A stretch of 5,683 nucleotides of DNA from Candidatus Moraniibacteriota bacterium (GCA_026396205.1 JAPLXF010000037.1:1-5683); one strand, 5' to 3'; counted from the stretch's first letter, positions 1 to 5,251 are shown. Notes: generated from the letters alone by a model not told the origin. Made by a program: numbers and translations.

Positions 1-35
1 GGCTTTTCTCCTTCGGAAACAGTTGTATTTTCCAT
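1..35 (-). CDS. Possible N-terminus of a leftward gene, cut by the window edge
   Basis: An ATG read leftward from base 35 opens a frame with no stop up to the window edge, giving MENTTVSEGEK as the visible start. The peptide is too short to identify. Support comes from what lies upstream on the minus strand: an A-rich leader closely resembling that of the divergent gene at 141 (both carry TAATAATTAA, then TAAAA, then the ATG at the same spacing), and a TATAAA hexamer at 65-60. There is no Shine-Dalgarno. It would be transcribed divergently from the 148-aa gene. The frame is so short that chance cannot be excluded. Confidence 0.45.
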   Translation of the reverse strand, partial: MENTTVSEGEK

Positions 36-59
36 TTTTTTAAAGTTAATTATTATGGC

Positions 60-65
60 TTTATA
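60..65 (-). promoter_or_regulatory. Possible -10 box for the leftward partial gene
   Basis: TATAAA reads leftward from 65 to 60. It would start transcription near base 53 and give a leader of about 18 bases before the ATG at 35. No convincing -35 is visible at the right distance, so the call rests on the hexamer and its spacing to the start codon. Confidence 0.35.
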
Positions 66-103
66 GTAGCAAAGTATCTCATTTTTCGCAAAAAGGCAAA
101 TTA

Positions 104-112
104 TGGTAAAAT
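104..112 (+). promoter_or_regulatory. Extended -10 promoter of the 148-aa gene
   Basis: TGG followed by TAAAAT (107-112) forms an extended -10 element. The -35 region (about 84-89, TTTCGC) is weak, which an extended -10 can compensate for. The predicted transcription start is near 119, giving a 22-base leader without Shine-Dalgarno but containing AACCTAAAA (130-138), which recurs before the gene at 5661. Confidence 0.55.
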
Positions 113-140
113 AGAAACACTAATAATTAAACCTAAAACT

Positions 141-587
141 ATGGTTCTAATTGACGACTTAAAAAACAGCCTGAAAAATATTGCCGGAGAATGGCAGGAA
201 AAAAACAGCCTTTGGGAATTTAAGGCGGTGATTGCCGAGAGAAAATCTTTTCTGAATAAGAAAAAACTGACTTACAGCGCCAAAATGCGGATTAACGAAG
301 AGGCCAAGGAAGTTAAATTTACGGAGATGCTCAAGGAATCAGGTTTCGGGCTATCGGCCGGCGGAGGCGGAATGGACGGGGAGATAAGCCCCGGTTTCGG
401 CTTCAAAACGGAAAGTTACAATACTCTTTCCGGCGTCCGCGAAGGCTCCATCAGCGAACAATCCGATTTGTTCGGGAAAAAATACGATTACCAGTTTGAG
501 TGGGGAACGATCAGGAAAACTGTTGAAGCCATAGCCAAGCAAAACGGCTATGAGTTCAAATACCAGATAACCAGCCTCGGATTATAA
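141..587 (+). CDS. Hypothetical protein, 148 aa, Gly-rich centre
   Basis: I do not recognise this protein. It is soluble: no signal peptide or membrane segment is visible. Residues 1-66 are rich in Lys and Glu and look helical (LKNSLKNIAGEW, then a KKK stretch near 40-42). Residues 68-88 form a Gly-rich segment (GFGLSAGGGG, then GEISPGFGF) that suggests a flexible loop or a tight-turn beta region. The C-terminal 60 residues are mixed and end in a likely helix plus strand (TIRKTVEAIAKQNGYEFKYQI). The ATG at 141 is chosen because it lies 22 bases after the predicted transcription start. The gene has its own promoter and terminator, so it is probably monocistronic. It could be a lineage-restricted family. 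I see no catalytic motif. Confidence 0.85.
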   Translation: MVLIDDLKNSLKNIAGEWQEKNSLWEFKAVIAERKSFLNKKKLTYSAKMRINEEAKEVKFTEMLKESGFGLSAGGGGMDGEISPGFGFKTESYNTLSGVREGSISEQSDLFGKKYDYQFEWGTIRKTVEAIAKQNGYEFKYQITSLGL

Positions 588-612
588 CAGTTTAGTTAAC
601 AGTTTTTAGAAT

Positions 613-638
613 CGCCGGTTCTTAAACCGGCGTTTTTT
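613..638 (+). terminator. Rho-independent terminator after the 148-aa gene
   Basis: An 8-bp perfect GC-rich stem (CGCCGGTT at 613-620 with AACCGGCG at 625-632) closes a CTTA loop and is followed directly by six T. It starts 25 bases after the stop codon and separates this gene from the ATPase gene downstream. Confidence 0.93.
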
Positions 639-672
639 AAATTTTCAAAGCCTTATTTCTTTGCTGTTTTTG

Positions 673-681
673 TGCTAAAAT
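673..681 (+). promoter_or_regulatory. Extended -10 promoter giving a leaderless ATPase transcript
   Basis: TGC followed by TAAAAT (676-681), with TG also in front (TGTGC), matches the extended -10 form. Standard spacing puts the transcription start at about 688, one base before the ATG at 689. There is no room for a ribosome binding site, so the mRNA is probably leaderless. The -35 region (around 653-658, TTATTT) is poor. Confidence 0.6.
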
Positions 682-688
682 TATCTTA

Positions 689-2548
689 ATGAAGAAAATT
701 AAGTTTATCAATCTGGATAAATTTCTGCTGGTTGCGCTGGCGGTTGTTTTAGTTCTGCATTATTCCACGCTTATTCCGGATAATTTTGATAATATAATTC
801 TGATTTTCTTTGCCAGCATTGCCACTTTTCCGGTTTTGGTCAGCGCTTTCAACTCTATTAAGAAAAAGAAAATTTCCATTGACCTTTTGGCCAGCATTGC
901 GCTGGTGGTTTCACTGCTCAGTCAAGAATGGGCTTCGGCGGTTTTTATCAATTTAATGCTGACTTCCGCCAGAATTTTTGCCGACTATATCAGCAACAAA
1001 GCCCGCCATGCCATCAAAAGCCTTTTAAAACTCCGGCCGGAAAAAGTAAAAGTCAAAAGAGGCCGAGAAATTTTCGAAATTTCCATTTCCAAAATCAGAA
1101 AAGGCGATTTGGTGATAGTCGAAATGGGGGAAAGAATACCGGTAGACGGAATTATTACCAGCGGCCAAGCGCTGGTGGACCAGTCTTCTTTGACCGGAGA
1201 ATCATTGCCTCTTAATAAAAACGAAGGTGACAAAGTTTTAAGCTCCACCTTGAATGTTTCCGGCTCACTGATTATTCAAGCGGAAAAAGTCGGCAAAGAT
1301 ACGGCTTTTGAAAAAATTATCAAACTGGTCGAAGAATCGGAAAAAAATAAAATCGGCATCCAGACGCTGGCCGACAAATTTACCAGCTGGTATATAGTTC
1401 TGACCATCATCGGAACGGTTCTCTTGTATATTTTTGTCAAAGATTTAAATCTGGTTTTGACGGTTCTTTTGGTAACTTGCGCCGATGATATTGCTGTGGC
1501 GATTCCTATGGCGTTTTCCGCTTCCATCGGCACGGCTGCCCAAAAAGGAATTATTGTCAAAGGCGGCGAGTTTATGGAAGGCTTGGCTAAAGTAAAAACG
1601 GTTATTGTCGACAAGACTGGAACTATAACCCGAGGCCAAATGAAAGTGGAAGCCATTGAAGCGGCGGAAGGCTTTGATAAAAATGAGGTTTTAAAAATGG
1701 CGGCAACCGCGGATTTTTTTTCCGACCATCCGGTGGCCAAAGCGGTGGTGGAATATGCCAAAGAGCAGGGAATAAAATTCTACAAACCGGATGATTTCAA
1801 AGAATTTTCCGGCAAGGGCAGCCGGGCTTCTTGGGACGGAAAAAAACTGGTTTGCGGCCGGACGGCTTTTTTGGAAGAGCAAGGCATAAAATTTTCAGAA
1901 AAAGAAAAAGACATAATTAAAAAAGCGGAGCAAGACGGCACTGGAACCGTTTCAATCATCAGTTGTAATGGCCAAATCTCCGGCTATATAAAGCTTAGCG
2001 ATGAAATCCGACCAGAAGTCAAAGAAGCTATTGAGGATTTGAAGGCGCTCGGCGTGGAAAGGGTGGTAATGCTGACCGGCGACAACGAAAAAGTGGCGGA
2101 AAAAATCGCCCAAAAAGCCGGCATCGATATTTTCCACGCCAATCTGATGCCGGAAGATAAATTGCAATATGTCAAAAAATATATCAGCAATCGCGGCAAA
2201 GTAGTGATGGTAGGCGACGGAGTTAACGATGCGGCTTCCTTGGCGCTGTCGGATATCGGTATTGCGATGGGCGTCATTGGGACGGACGCGGCGATTGAAG
2301 CGGCCGACATTGCCTTGATGCGGGATGATTTTTCCAAAATTCCCGAGGCAGTGAGGCTGGGGCGCGCCGTGGCTCGAGTATCGAAGCAGGATTTTTGGTT
2401 TTGGGGAATTATTAATGTTATCGGTTTGACGTTGGCTTTTAGCCGGATAATCGGGCCGGAAGAGGCCGCCGCCTTTAATTTCATCACGGATTTTGTGCCC
2501 ATTCTAAATTCCTTACGCCTTTTTAAATACAAAATTAAAAGAAATTAA
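689..2548 (+). CDS. P1B-like cation-transporting P-type ATPase with atypical ion site (CAD instead of CPC)
   Basis: This is a membrane pump that would couple ATP hydrolysis, through an aspartyl-phosphate, to cation movement. The family motifs appear in order: TGES (169-172, actuator domain), DKTGT with the phosphorylated Asp308, the P1B-type HP dipeptide in SDHPVAKA (347-348), GKG (375-377) in the nucleotide domain, MLTGDN (461-466) and GDGVND (509-514). The membrane layout is also P1B-like: four helices before the actuator (about 12-30, 36-56, 62-79, 81-101), two around 233-250 and 255-280, and two at the C-terminus (569-586 and 592-610). At 619 aa it has no N-terminal metal-binding domain (no GMTCxxC). 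The helix-6 motif that normally reads CPC-ALGLATP reads CADDIAVAIP (264-273): the first Cys and last Pro stay, but the Pro and second Cys are replaced and Asp266 and Asp267 appear. Soft-metal transport is therefore doubtful and the substrate is unknown. The gene starts leaderless and ends at a bidirectional terminator. Class confidence is high, substrate confidence low. Confidence 0.93.
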   Translation: MKKIKFINLDKFLLVALAVVLVLHYSTLIPDNFDNIILIFFASIATFPVLVSAFNSIKKKKISIDLLASIALVVSLLSQEWASAVFINLMLTSARIFADYISNKARHAIKSLLKLRPEKVKVKRGREIFEISISKIRKGDLVIVEMGERIPVDGIITSGQALVDQSSLTGESLPLNKNEGDKVLSSTLNVSGSLIIQAEKVGKDTAFEKIIKLVEESEKNKIGIQTLADKFTSWYIVLTIIGTVLLYIFVKDLNLVLTVLLVTCADDIAVAIPMAFSASIGTAAQKGIIVKGGEFMEGLAKVKTVIVDKTGTITRGQMKVEAIEAAEGFDKNEVLKMAATADFFSDHPVAKAVVEYAKEQGIKFYKPDDFKEFSGKGSRASWDGKKLVCGRTAFLEEQGIKFSEKEKDIIKKAEQDGTGTVSIISCNGQISGYIKLSDEIRPEVKEAIEDLKALGVERVVMLTGDNEKVAEKIAQKAGIDIFHANLMPEDKLQYVKKYISNRGKVVMVGDGVNDAASLALSDIGIAMGVIGTDAAIEAADIALMRDDFSKIPEAVRLGRAVARVSKQDFWFWGIINVIGLTLAFSRIIGPEEAAAFNFITDFVPILNSLRLFKYKIKRN

Positions 2549-2571
2549 AAAACCGCCGGCTGGCGGTTTTT
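2548..2571. terminator. Bidirectional terminator between convergent genes
   Basis: ACCGCC (2552-2557) pairs with GGCGGT (2562-2567) around a GGCT loop. The stem is extended by flanking A and T runs on each side, so either strand shows a GC stem followed by T. It overlaps the last base of the ATPase stop codon and lies 14 bases from the stop of the leftward gene, so it can serve both. Confidence 0.9.
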
Positions 2572-2585
2572 AAAAATTTGAAAAA

Positions 2586-3023
2586 TTATTTTTTTCGGCC
2601 GATTTCTGCTTCATATTTTATCTGCCGATCGCTGTCCATATGGACGACGCAGTAATGGAATCCGCTTTGGTCGCAACCCCAGCGCCCGTTGACATCACAG
2701 CCATTGGGATTAGCCAATTTGTCGAAAGGCGTATCAATCCAGACCTTAACTTCCGCTCCAGCCTCGCATTTATAAGTGTCTTTTTCCAAAAAAGATTTTT
2801 GGCAGGCTTCGGCCGGCTCAACTTTTTCGACTTTTATTTTTTCGATTCCCTGGCATTTTTCCCCGGCGCCATATTGGAATTGGACGGTTAAGGTTTTTCC
2901 GCTGCGCAGAATTCTTTTTTCAATGCCCCAATACACAGCCGCCGCCAAAGAACCGATGGCCAGCATGACCAGCGCCACTTTGGTTAGAGTATTAGTCCGG
3001 GTTTTGATTTGTGTTTTAGCCAT
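2586..3023 (-). CDS. Membrane-anchored six-cysteine extracytoplasmic protein, 145 aa
   Basis: I do not recognise the family. A basic N-terminus (KTQIKTRTNTLTK) is followed by one hydrophobic helix (about 15-33, VALVMLAIGSLAAAVYW), then a soluble domain of about 110 residues. This suggests an N-in anchor with the domain outside the cytoplasm; no signal-peptidase site stands out. The exported part has six Cys (57, 74, 86, 109, 117, 125), an even number fitting three disulfides. The last three sit in a compact stretch (NGCDVNGRWGCDQSGFHYC). The segment LTVQFQYGAGEKC looks like beta strand. The ATG at 3023 has no Shine-Dalgarno. The gene converges on the ATPase and shares its terminator, so there is no operon link. 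A role in surface structure or binding is possible but unsupported. Confidence 0.85.
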   Translation of the reverse strand: MAKTQIKTRTNTLTKVALVMLAIGSLAAAVYWGIEKRILRSGKTLTVQFQYGAGEKCQGIEKIKVEKVEPAEACQKSFLEKDTYKCEAGAEVKVWIDTPFDKLANPNGCDVNGRWGCDQSGFHYCVVHMDSDRQIKYEAEIGRKK

Positions 3024-3041
3024 AGTTCTGAAGCTAGTATT

Positions 3042-3082
3042 TTTATATCATCTATTATATCATATCTATTCAGTTCTGGCAT
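3042..3082 (-). promoter_or_regulatory. Promoter region of the six-cysteine protein gene
   Basis: Two overlapping leftward -10 candidates are visible. TATAAT (3059-3054) has ATGCCA at 3082-3077 as a four-of-six -35 match at 17-base spacing, which would give a leader of about 24 bases. An extended -10, TGA-TATAAA (3050-3042), would start near 3035, 12 bases before the ATG. The sequence alone does not decide between them. Confidence 0.5.
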
Positions 3083-3194
3083 CTCAAGCCCCCAACAGAA
3101 AAATGACAATATAACAACTGCAGAATAAATATTATTTACTGGCAAGAACATAGATAATAATAAATCGTCCCGGCATTTTTCTGAAGGGGTGAAT

Positions 3195-3223
3195 TTGAAA
3201 TAATTTCCAAAGGGTGCTATGAT
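3195..3223 (+). promoter_or_regulatory. Sigma70-type promoter of the CDP-alcohol phosphatidyltransferase gene
   Basis: TTGAAA (3195-3200, five of six to consensus) and TATGAT (3218-3223) are 17 bases apart. The -10 is extended by TGC. Transcription would start near 3230, leaving a leader of about 68 bases. Of the complete promoters here it is among the best, and it lies in the otherwise featureless 3024-3297 intergenic region. Confidence 0.7.
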
Positions 3224-3282
3224 GCGGTTTCGTAATATTAAGGCTGGAACTTTAAAATAATTAATAAAGAAAAAATTCTTTT

Positions 3283-3288
3283 AGGAGG
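3283..3288 (+). promoter_or_regulatory. Strong Shine-Dalgarno site
   Basis: AGGAGG (within AGGAGGGG) lies 9 bases before the ATG at 3298 and fixes this start. No other gene in the window has a comparable site. A weak AT-only hairpin (AAAGAA 3266-3271 with TTCTTT 3276-3281) sits immediately upstream and is probably incidental. Confidence 0.85.
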
Positions 3289-3297
3289 GGATTATAT

Positions 3298-3960
3298 ATG
3301 AAGAAGGCGCTTGAGATAATAATTTACTGGTGGTATTTTTTTACCGATCCATACTTCAAAGAAAAGCAAGAATGGTTTCACAACATAATAAAAAAAATCG
3401 CTCCGGTTGTCTCCCATCACTTTATGACAGGAATTCGCGGAGCCATTGGAATTGTTCAGTGGTTTATTCCTGAAGAAGCCATAGTAGTTGATATATTTTT
3501 GTTTGCTGTTGGAGTTATTTCTGATTTTTTTGACGGACCCATCGCCAGGGAGCGGAAAAAGGCCAGTGCTTTCGGAGATTTCTGGGACGGGCTAAACGAT
3601 AAAATTTTTATAATCAACTATTGTATCAAATGGATATGGCGGTTAAAATTAGGCTGGGAATTTAATGATTTGTTTTATTCAATGATAGCGCTTGAAGTAG
3701 CAAGCTATTCTTTCATTGGGAGCAAATGGTTGTATTTCTTTCTGTTTAAAGGAGAAAAGAAAAAGGACTTATTCGCTCATCCCAATGCGGGTAGATTAAA
3801 ATGCGGGATGCAATGCATCTTGGGATTGCTACTTTGCTTGAAGACATATTTTTTGCCGGATTTAAAAATGTTATTTCTATATAGCGCTCTGATTGTCTGC
3901 ACATGGTTAACATTTCTTTCTGCTAAAGAGAAAATTAAAAAATTATTTGTTGGCAAATAA
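3298..3960 (+). CDS. CDP-alcohol phosphatidyltransferase family protein
   Basis: Members of this family transfer a phosphatidyl or related group from a CDP-linked donor to an alcohol, at the membrane, mostly in phospholipid synthesis. The signature D-x2-DG-x2-AR-x8-G-x3-D-x3-D is complete: Asp76, Asp79-Gly80, Ala83-Arg84, Gly93, Asp97, Asp101. The four Asp bind divalent metal and catalyse. The upstream T-x2-R element (Thr44, Arg47) also fits the phosphatidylglycerophosphate synthase-like branch. At 220 aa it is slightly longer than typical PgsA, with an aromatic, charged N-terminal extension of about 40 residues. Roughly six membrane helices follow (about 45-57, 60-77, 102-116, 126-147, 170-184, 191-206). 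The acceptor alcohol cannot be told from sequence. It stands alone between its own promoter and a terminator. Stretches I counted are about 30% G+C against about 45-60% in parts of the ATPase gene, and it alone uses a strong Shine-Dalgarno, so recent acquisition is possible. Confidence 0.93.
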   Translation: MKKALEIIIYWWYFFTDPYFKEKQEWFHNIIKKIAPVVSHHFMTGIRGAIGIVQWFIPEEAIVVDIFLFAVGVISDFFDGPIARERKKASAFGDFWDGLNDKIFIINYCIKWIWRLKLGWEFNDLFYSMIALEVASYSFIGSKWLYFFLFKGEKKKDLFAHPNAGRLKCGMQCILGLLLCLKTYFLPDLKMLFLYSALIVCTWLTFLSAKEKIKKLFVGK

Positions 3961-3961
3961 A

Positions 3962-3994
3962 AAAAGGCTTCGTTAAAAACTAATGAAGCCTTTT
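3962..3994. terminator. Bidirectional terminator between convergent genes
   Basis: AAAAGGCTTC (3962-3971) pairs with GAAGCCTTTT (3985-3994). The stem continues inward through GTTA and TAAT with one G-T wobble to a five-base loop (AAAAC). A and T runs flank both sides, so it can terminate the phosphatidyltransferase gene rightward and the helical-protein gene leftward. Confidence 0.9.
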
Positions 3995-3999
3995 ATTTT

Positions 4000-4536
4000 T
4001 TATTCAATACAGCAATCAATGGCTTTTTTTACCAATTCTCCAAGTTTGCCCAGAAAACCCTTTTTTTCTTTATCGTGTTTATTCATCGCTCCATCATCGA
4101 TTTTTTTAATATCCTCCGTGCCAATCAGTTTCATATTTAAGCCCCAAAAAAGAGAATATAATTGGTAAGCTTTATTGAATAAATCATAAGCTTCTTCTTT
4201 TTTGTCCATTCCTAGTTGTTTGGTGCCGACTTCCATGAGGCGCATAGTGGCGGCGAGCAAATGTTTGGAAATACACCAGACTTCGCCTTCCGGTTTCTTG
4301 ACGATTTTCAGCATCAATTCTTTGCGCATTTCGCGGACTTCCTTAATCATGTCGTAATAGGAGCTTTTTTCCAGCTTGCCGCCGGTGAAAAAGAAATGCT
4401 CTTCGATGCTGACCAAATTCATAATGGCAATCGACAAATCCTGGTCACTGGAAAGGTCCAGCTTATTTTGCTTTTTCATTTCGTCGATTTTGGCGATGAA
4501 ATCATTTAATTTTTCGATGCTTGTATTGTTTTCCAT
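4000..4536 (-). CDS. Hypothetical all-helical soluble protein, 178 aa
   Basis: No named family is recognised, though the core resembles hypothetical proteins I recall from Parcubacteria. It has no signal peptide or membrane helix and is predicted helical almost throughout. The likely core spans residues 33-136: DLSIAIMNLVSIEEHFFFTG, then YYDMIKEVREMRKELMLKIVKK, then EGEVWCISKHLLAATMRLME, then a TPR-like helix EEAYDLFNKAYQLYSLFWGL. The C-terminal 40 residues are Lys-rich, Asp-rich and probably variable, with a final amphipathic helix ending in a Cys pair (175-176). No catalytic motif is evident; a protein-binding role is possible but is inference. The ATG at 4536 has no Shine-Dalgarno. The TATAAT at 4543-4538 is too close to act for this start, so transcription may come from further upstream or from the leftward gene at 5204 reading through the 140-base hairpin. 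Confidence 0.87.
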   Translation of the reverse strand: MENNTSIEKLNDFIAKIDEMKKQNKLDLSSDQDLSIAIMNLVSIEEHFFFTGGKLEKSSYYDMIKEVREMRKELMLKIVKKPEGEVWCISKHLLAATMRLMEVGTKQLGMDKKEEAYDLFNKAYQLYSLFWGLNMKLIGTEDIKKIDDGAMNKHDKEKKGFLGKLGELVKKAIDCCIE

Positions 4537-4554
4537 AATTATAGTTTGAGCACC

Positions 4555-4694
4555 AAGGAGCCAAAATTTTTAAGAAATTAACTCAAAATCTAAAAATTCT
4601 GGCAAAAAATTTTCCTCAATCAATGACAGCCAATGAAAATTTTTAGAGAATTTTTGATTTTTCAAACAGAATTTCTTAAAAATTTCAGCTCCTT
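4555..4694. repeat. 140-base imperfect inverted-repeat element (long hairpin)
   Basis: The outer arms, 4555-4579 and 4670-4694, are 25 bases each and complementary at 23 positions (AAGGAGC at one end, GCTCCTT at the other). Pairing resumes inside. Bases 4592-4600 pair with 4647-4655 (AAAAATTCT with AGAATTTTT), and 4585-4590 pair with 4656-4661. Bases 4605-4614 pair with 4635-4644 (AAAAATTTTC with GAAAATTTTT), leaving a 20-base loop (4615-4634). The element fills most of the 167-base gap between two leftward genes. It has no T tract after the stem on the minus strand, unlike the other terminators here. A transposase-less mobile palindrome (MITE- or REP-like) or a structured RNA are the main options. 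Only one copy is in the window and no clear target duplication is seen. Confidence 0.75.
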
Positions 4695-4703
4695 AATTGT
4701 TAT

Positions 4704-5204
4704 TTATTTGGTTATAAAATAAAAAATTAAACTCAAAATAATAAGTGGCAGGATCGGCATAGCGACTTTCTGGAAAGGGAAATAAGCATGGCCGTCATTT
4801 TTCTTTTTCAGATAATTGTAATAAACGGCTCCCGCGAAAAAGAAAACGCTTCCTAAAATAATTCCCAGCAGTAATTTATTGATTCCCCAAAGAGTATTCA
4901 GCGGATGCCAGACGCTTTTCATAAAGTAAAGCGGCAGGACAATGATAACATAATAACCCAAAATCGAATAAATTTCCCGGCCTTTGAAGTGCCATTTTTT
5001 TTTATTCAGCCAGTTAATCGTCCACATAATCATGGAAACGGTCAAGCCGCCAATCCATAAGCCAGTTATGACGTCGTCGATTCCTAGCCAGCGCGAAAGG
5101 CCGATGCCGGCACCAACGGCTACCGTGCAGACCGGGCAAACGGCTTGGGCCGGAGAAGCTATCAGCAGTAATAACAGCCATAAAAACAAAGATTTTTTTA
5201 GCAT
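4704..5204 (-). CDS. Polytopic membrane protein with N-terminal signal segment and CPVC motif, 166 aa
   Basis: I do not recognise a named family. Residues 1-21 form a signal peptide (KK, Leu-rich core, SPAQA ending in an AxA cleavage site). The mature protein would then begin V-CPVC, placing Cys23 and Cys26 at the outer face of the membrane. A conserved-looking stretch follows (AVGAGIGLSRWLGIDDVITG, 29-48) containing an Asp pair. About four helices follow at 46-65, 79-95, 109-129 and 149-164, with basic loops (NKKKWHFKGR, LKKKND) on the likely cytoplasmic side. An exported CxxC beside a membrane bundle suggests thiol-disulfide exchange, metal or cofactor binding, but there is no thioredoxin fold or VKOR/DsbB signature that I can see. 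The promoter gives a leaderless start at 5204. The gene is divergent from the DUF5654-like gene, and the 140-base hairpin begins 9 bases after its stop codon. Confidence 0.87.
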   Translation of the reverse strand: MLKKSLFLWLLLLLIASPAQAVCPVCTVAVGAGIGLSRWLGIDDVITGLWIGGLTVSMIMWTINWLNKKKWHFKGREIYSILGYYVIIVLPLYFMKSVWHPLNTLWGINKLLLGIILGSVFFFAGAVYYNYLKKKNDGHAYFPFQKVAMPILPLIILSLIFYFITK

Positions 5205-5210
5205 ATACCC

Positions 5211-5239
5211 ATTTTAGCTTAAAGAAATTAAAAAGTCTA
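5211..5239 (-). promoter_or_regulatory. Promoter giving a leaderless transcript of the CPVC protein gene
   Basis: Reading leftward, TAGACT (5239-5234, four of six to TTGACA) and TAAAAT (5216-5211) are 17 bases apart. The predicted start is base 5204, the A of the ATG, leaving no leader. Confidence 0.6.
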
Positions 5240-5251
5240 TAAGAATTTTTT

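Noticed and set aside
1276..1761. Open frame (161 codons) on the minus strand, also inside the ATPase gene
   Set aside because: Same reasoning: it is antisense to conserved catalytic regions and its translation has no recognisable features.
1984..2532. Long open frame (182 codons) on the minus strand inside the ATPase gene
   Set aside because: It lies fully antisense to a protein with every P-type ATPase motif, its translation is rich in Ser, Ile and Thr with no family features, and no promoter stands out. It is a shadow of the coding strand.
689..2548. KdpB or P2-type calcium/magnesium pump as an identity for the ATPase
   Set aside because: The HP dipeptide in the nucleotide domain, the four short N-terminal helices, two C-terminal helices and 619-aa length fit P1B. 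KdpB and P2 helix motifs (such as PEGLP) are absent.
3044..3069. Short near-tandem repeat (TATATCATCTAT then TATATCATATCTAT)
   Set aside because: It is two copies only, in AT-rich promoter sequence, with a two-base insertion. It may be slippage or chance and overlaps the -10 candidates already listed.
2776..3114. Rightward open frame (112 codons) over the six-cysteine protein gene
   Set aside because: It overlaps the minus-strand gene almost entirely. The minus-strand reading has a coherent anchor-plus-domain layout with upstream promoter candidates, while this one has neither.
4216..4509. Rightward open frame (97 codons) antisense to the helical-protein gene
   Set aside because: Its Phe/His-rich translation is typical of the complement of a Lys/Glu-rich helical gene. 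It has no start signals.
4555..4694. Long hairpin as a simple Rho-independent terminator of the 5204-4704 gene
   Set aside because: The outer stem is not followed by a T run on the minus strand, and it is much longer and more AT-rich than the compact GC-stem terminators used elsewhere in the window.
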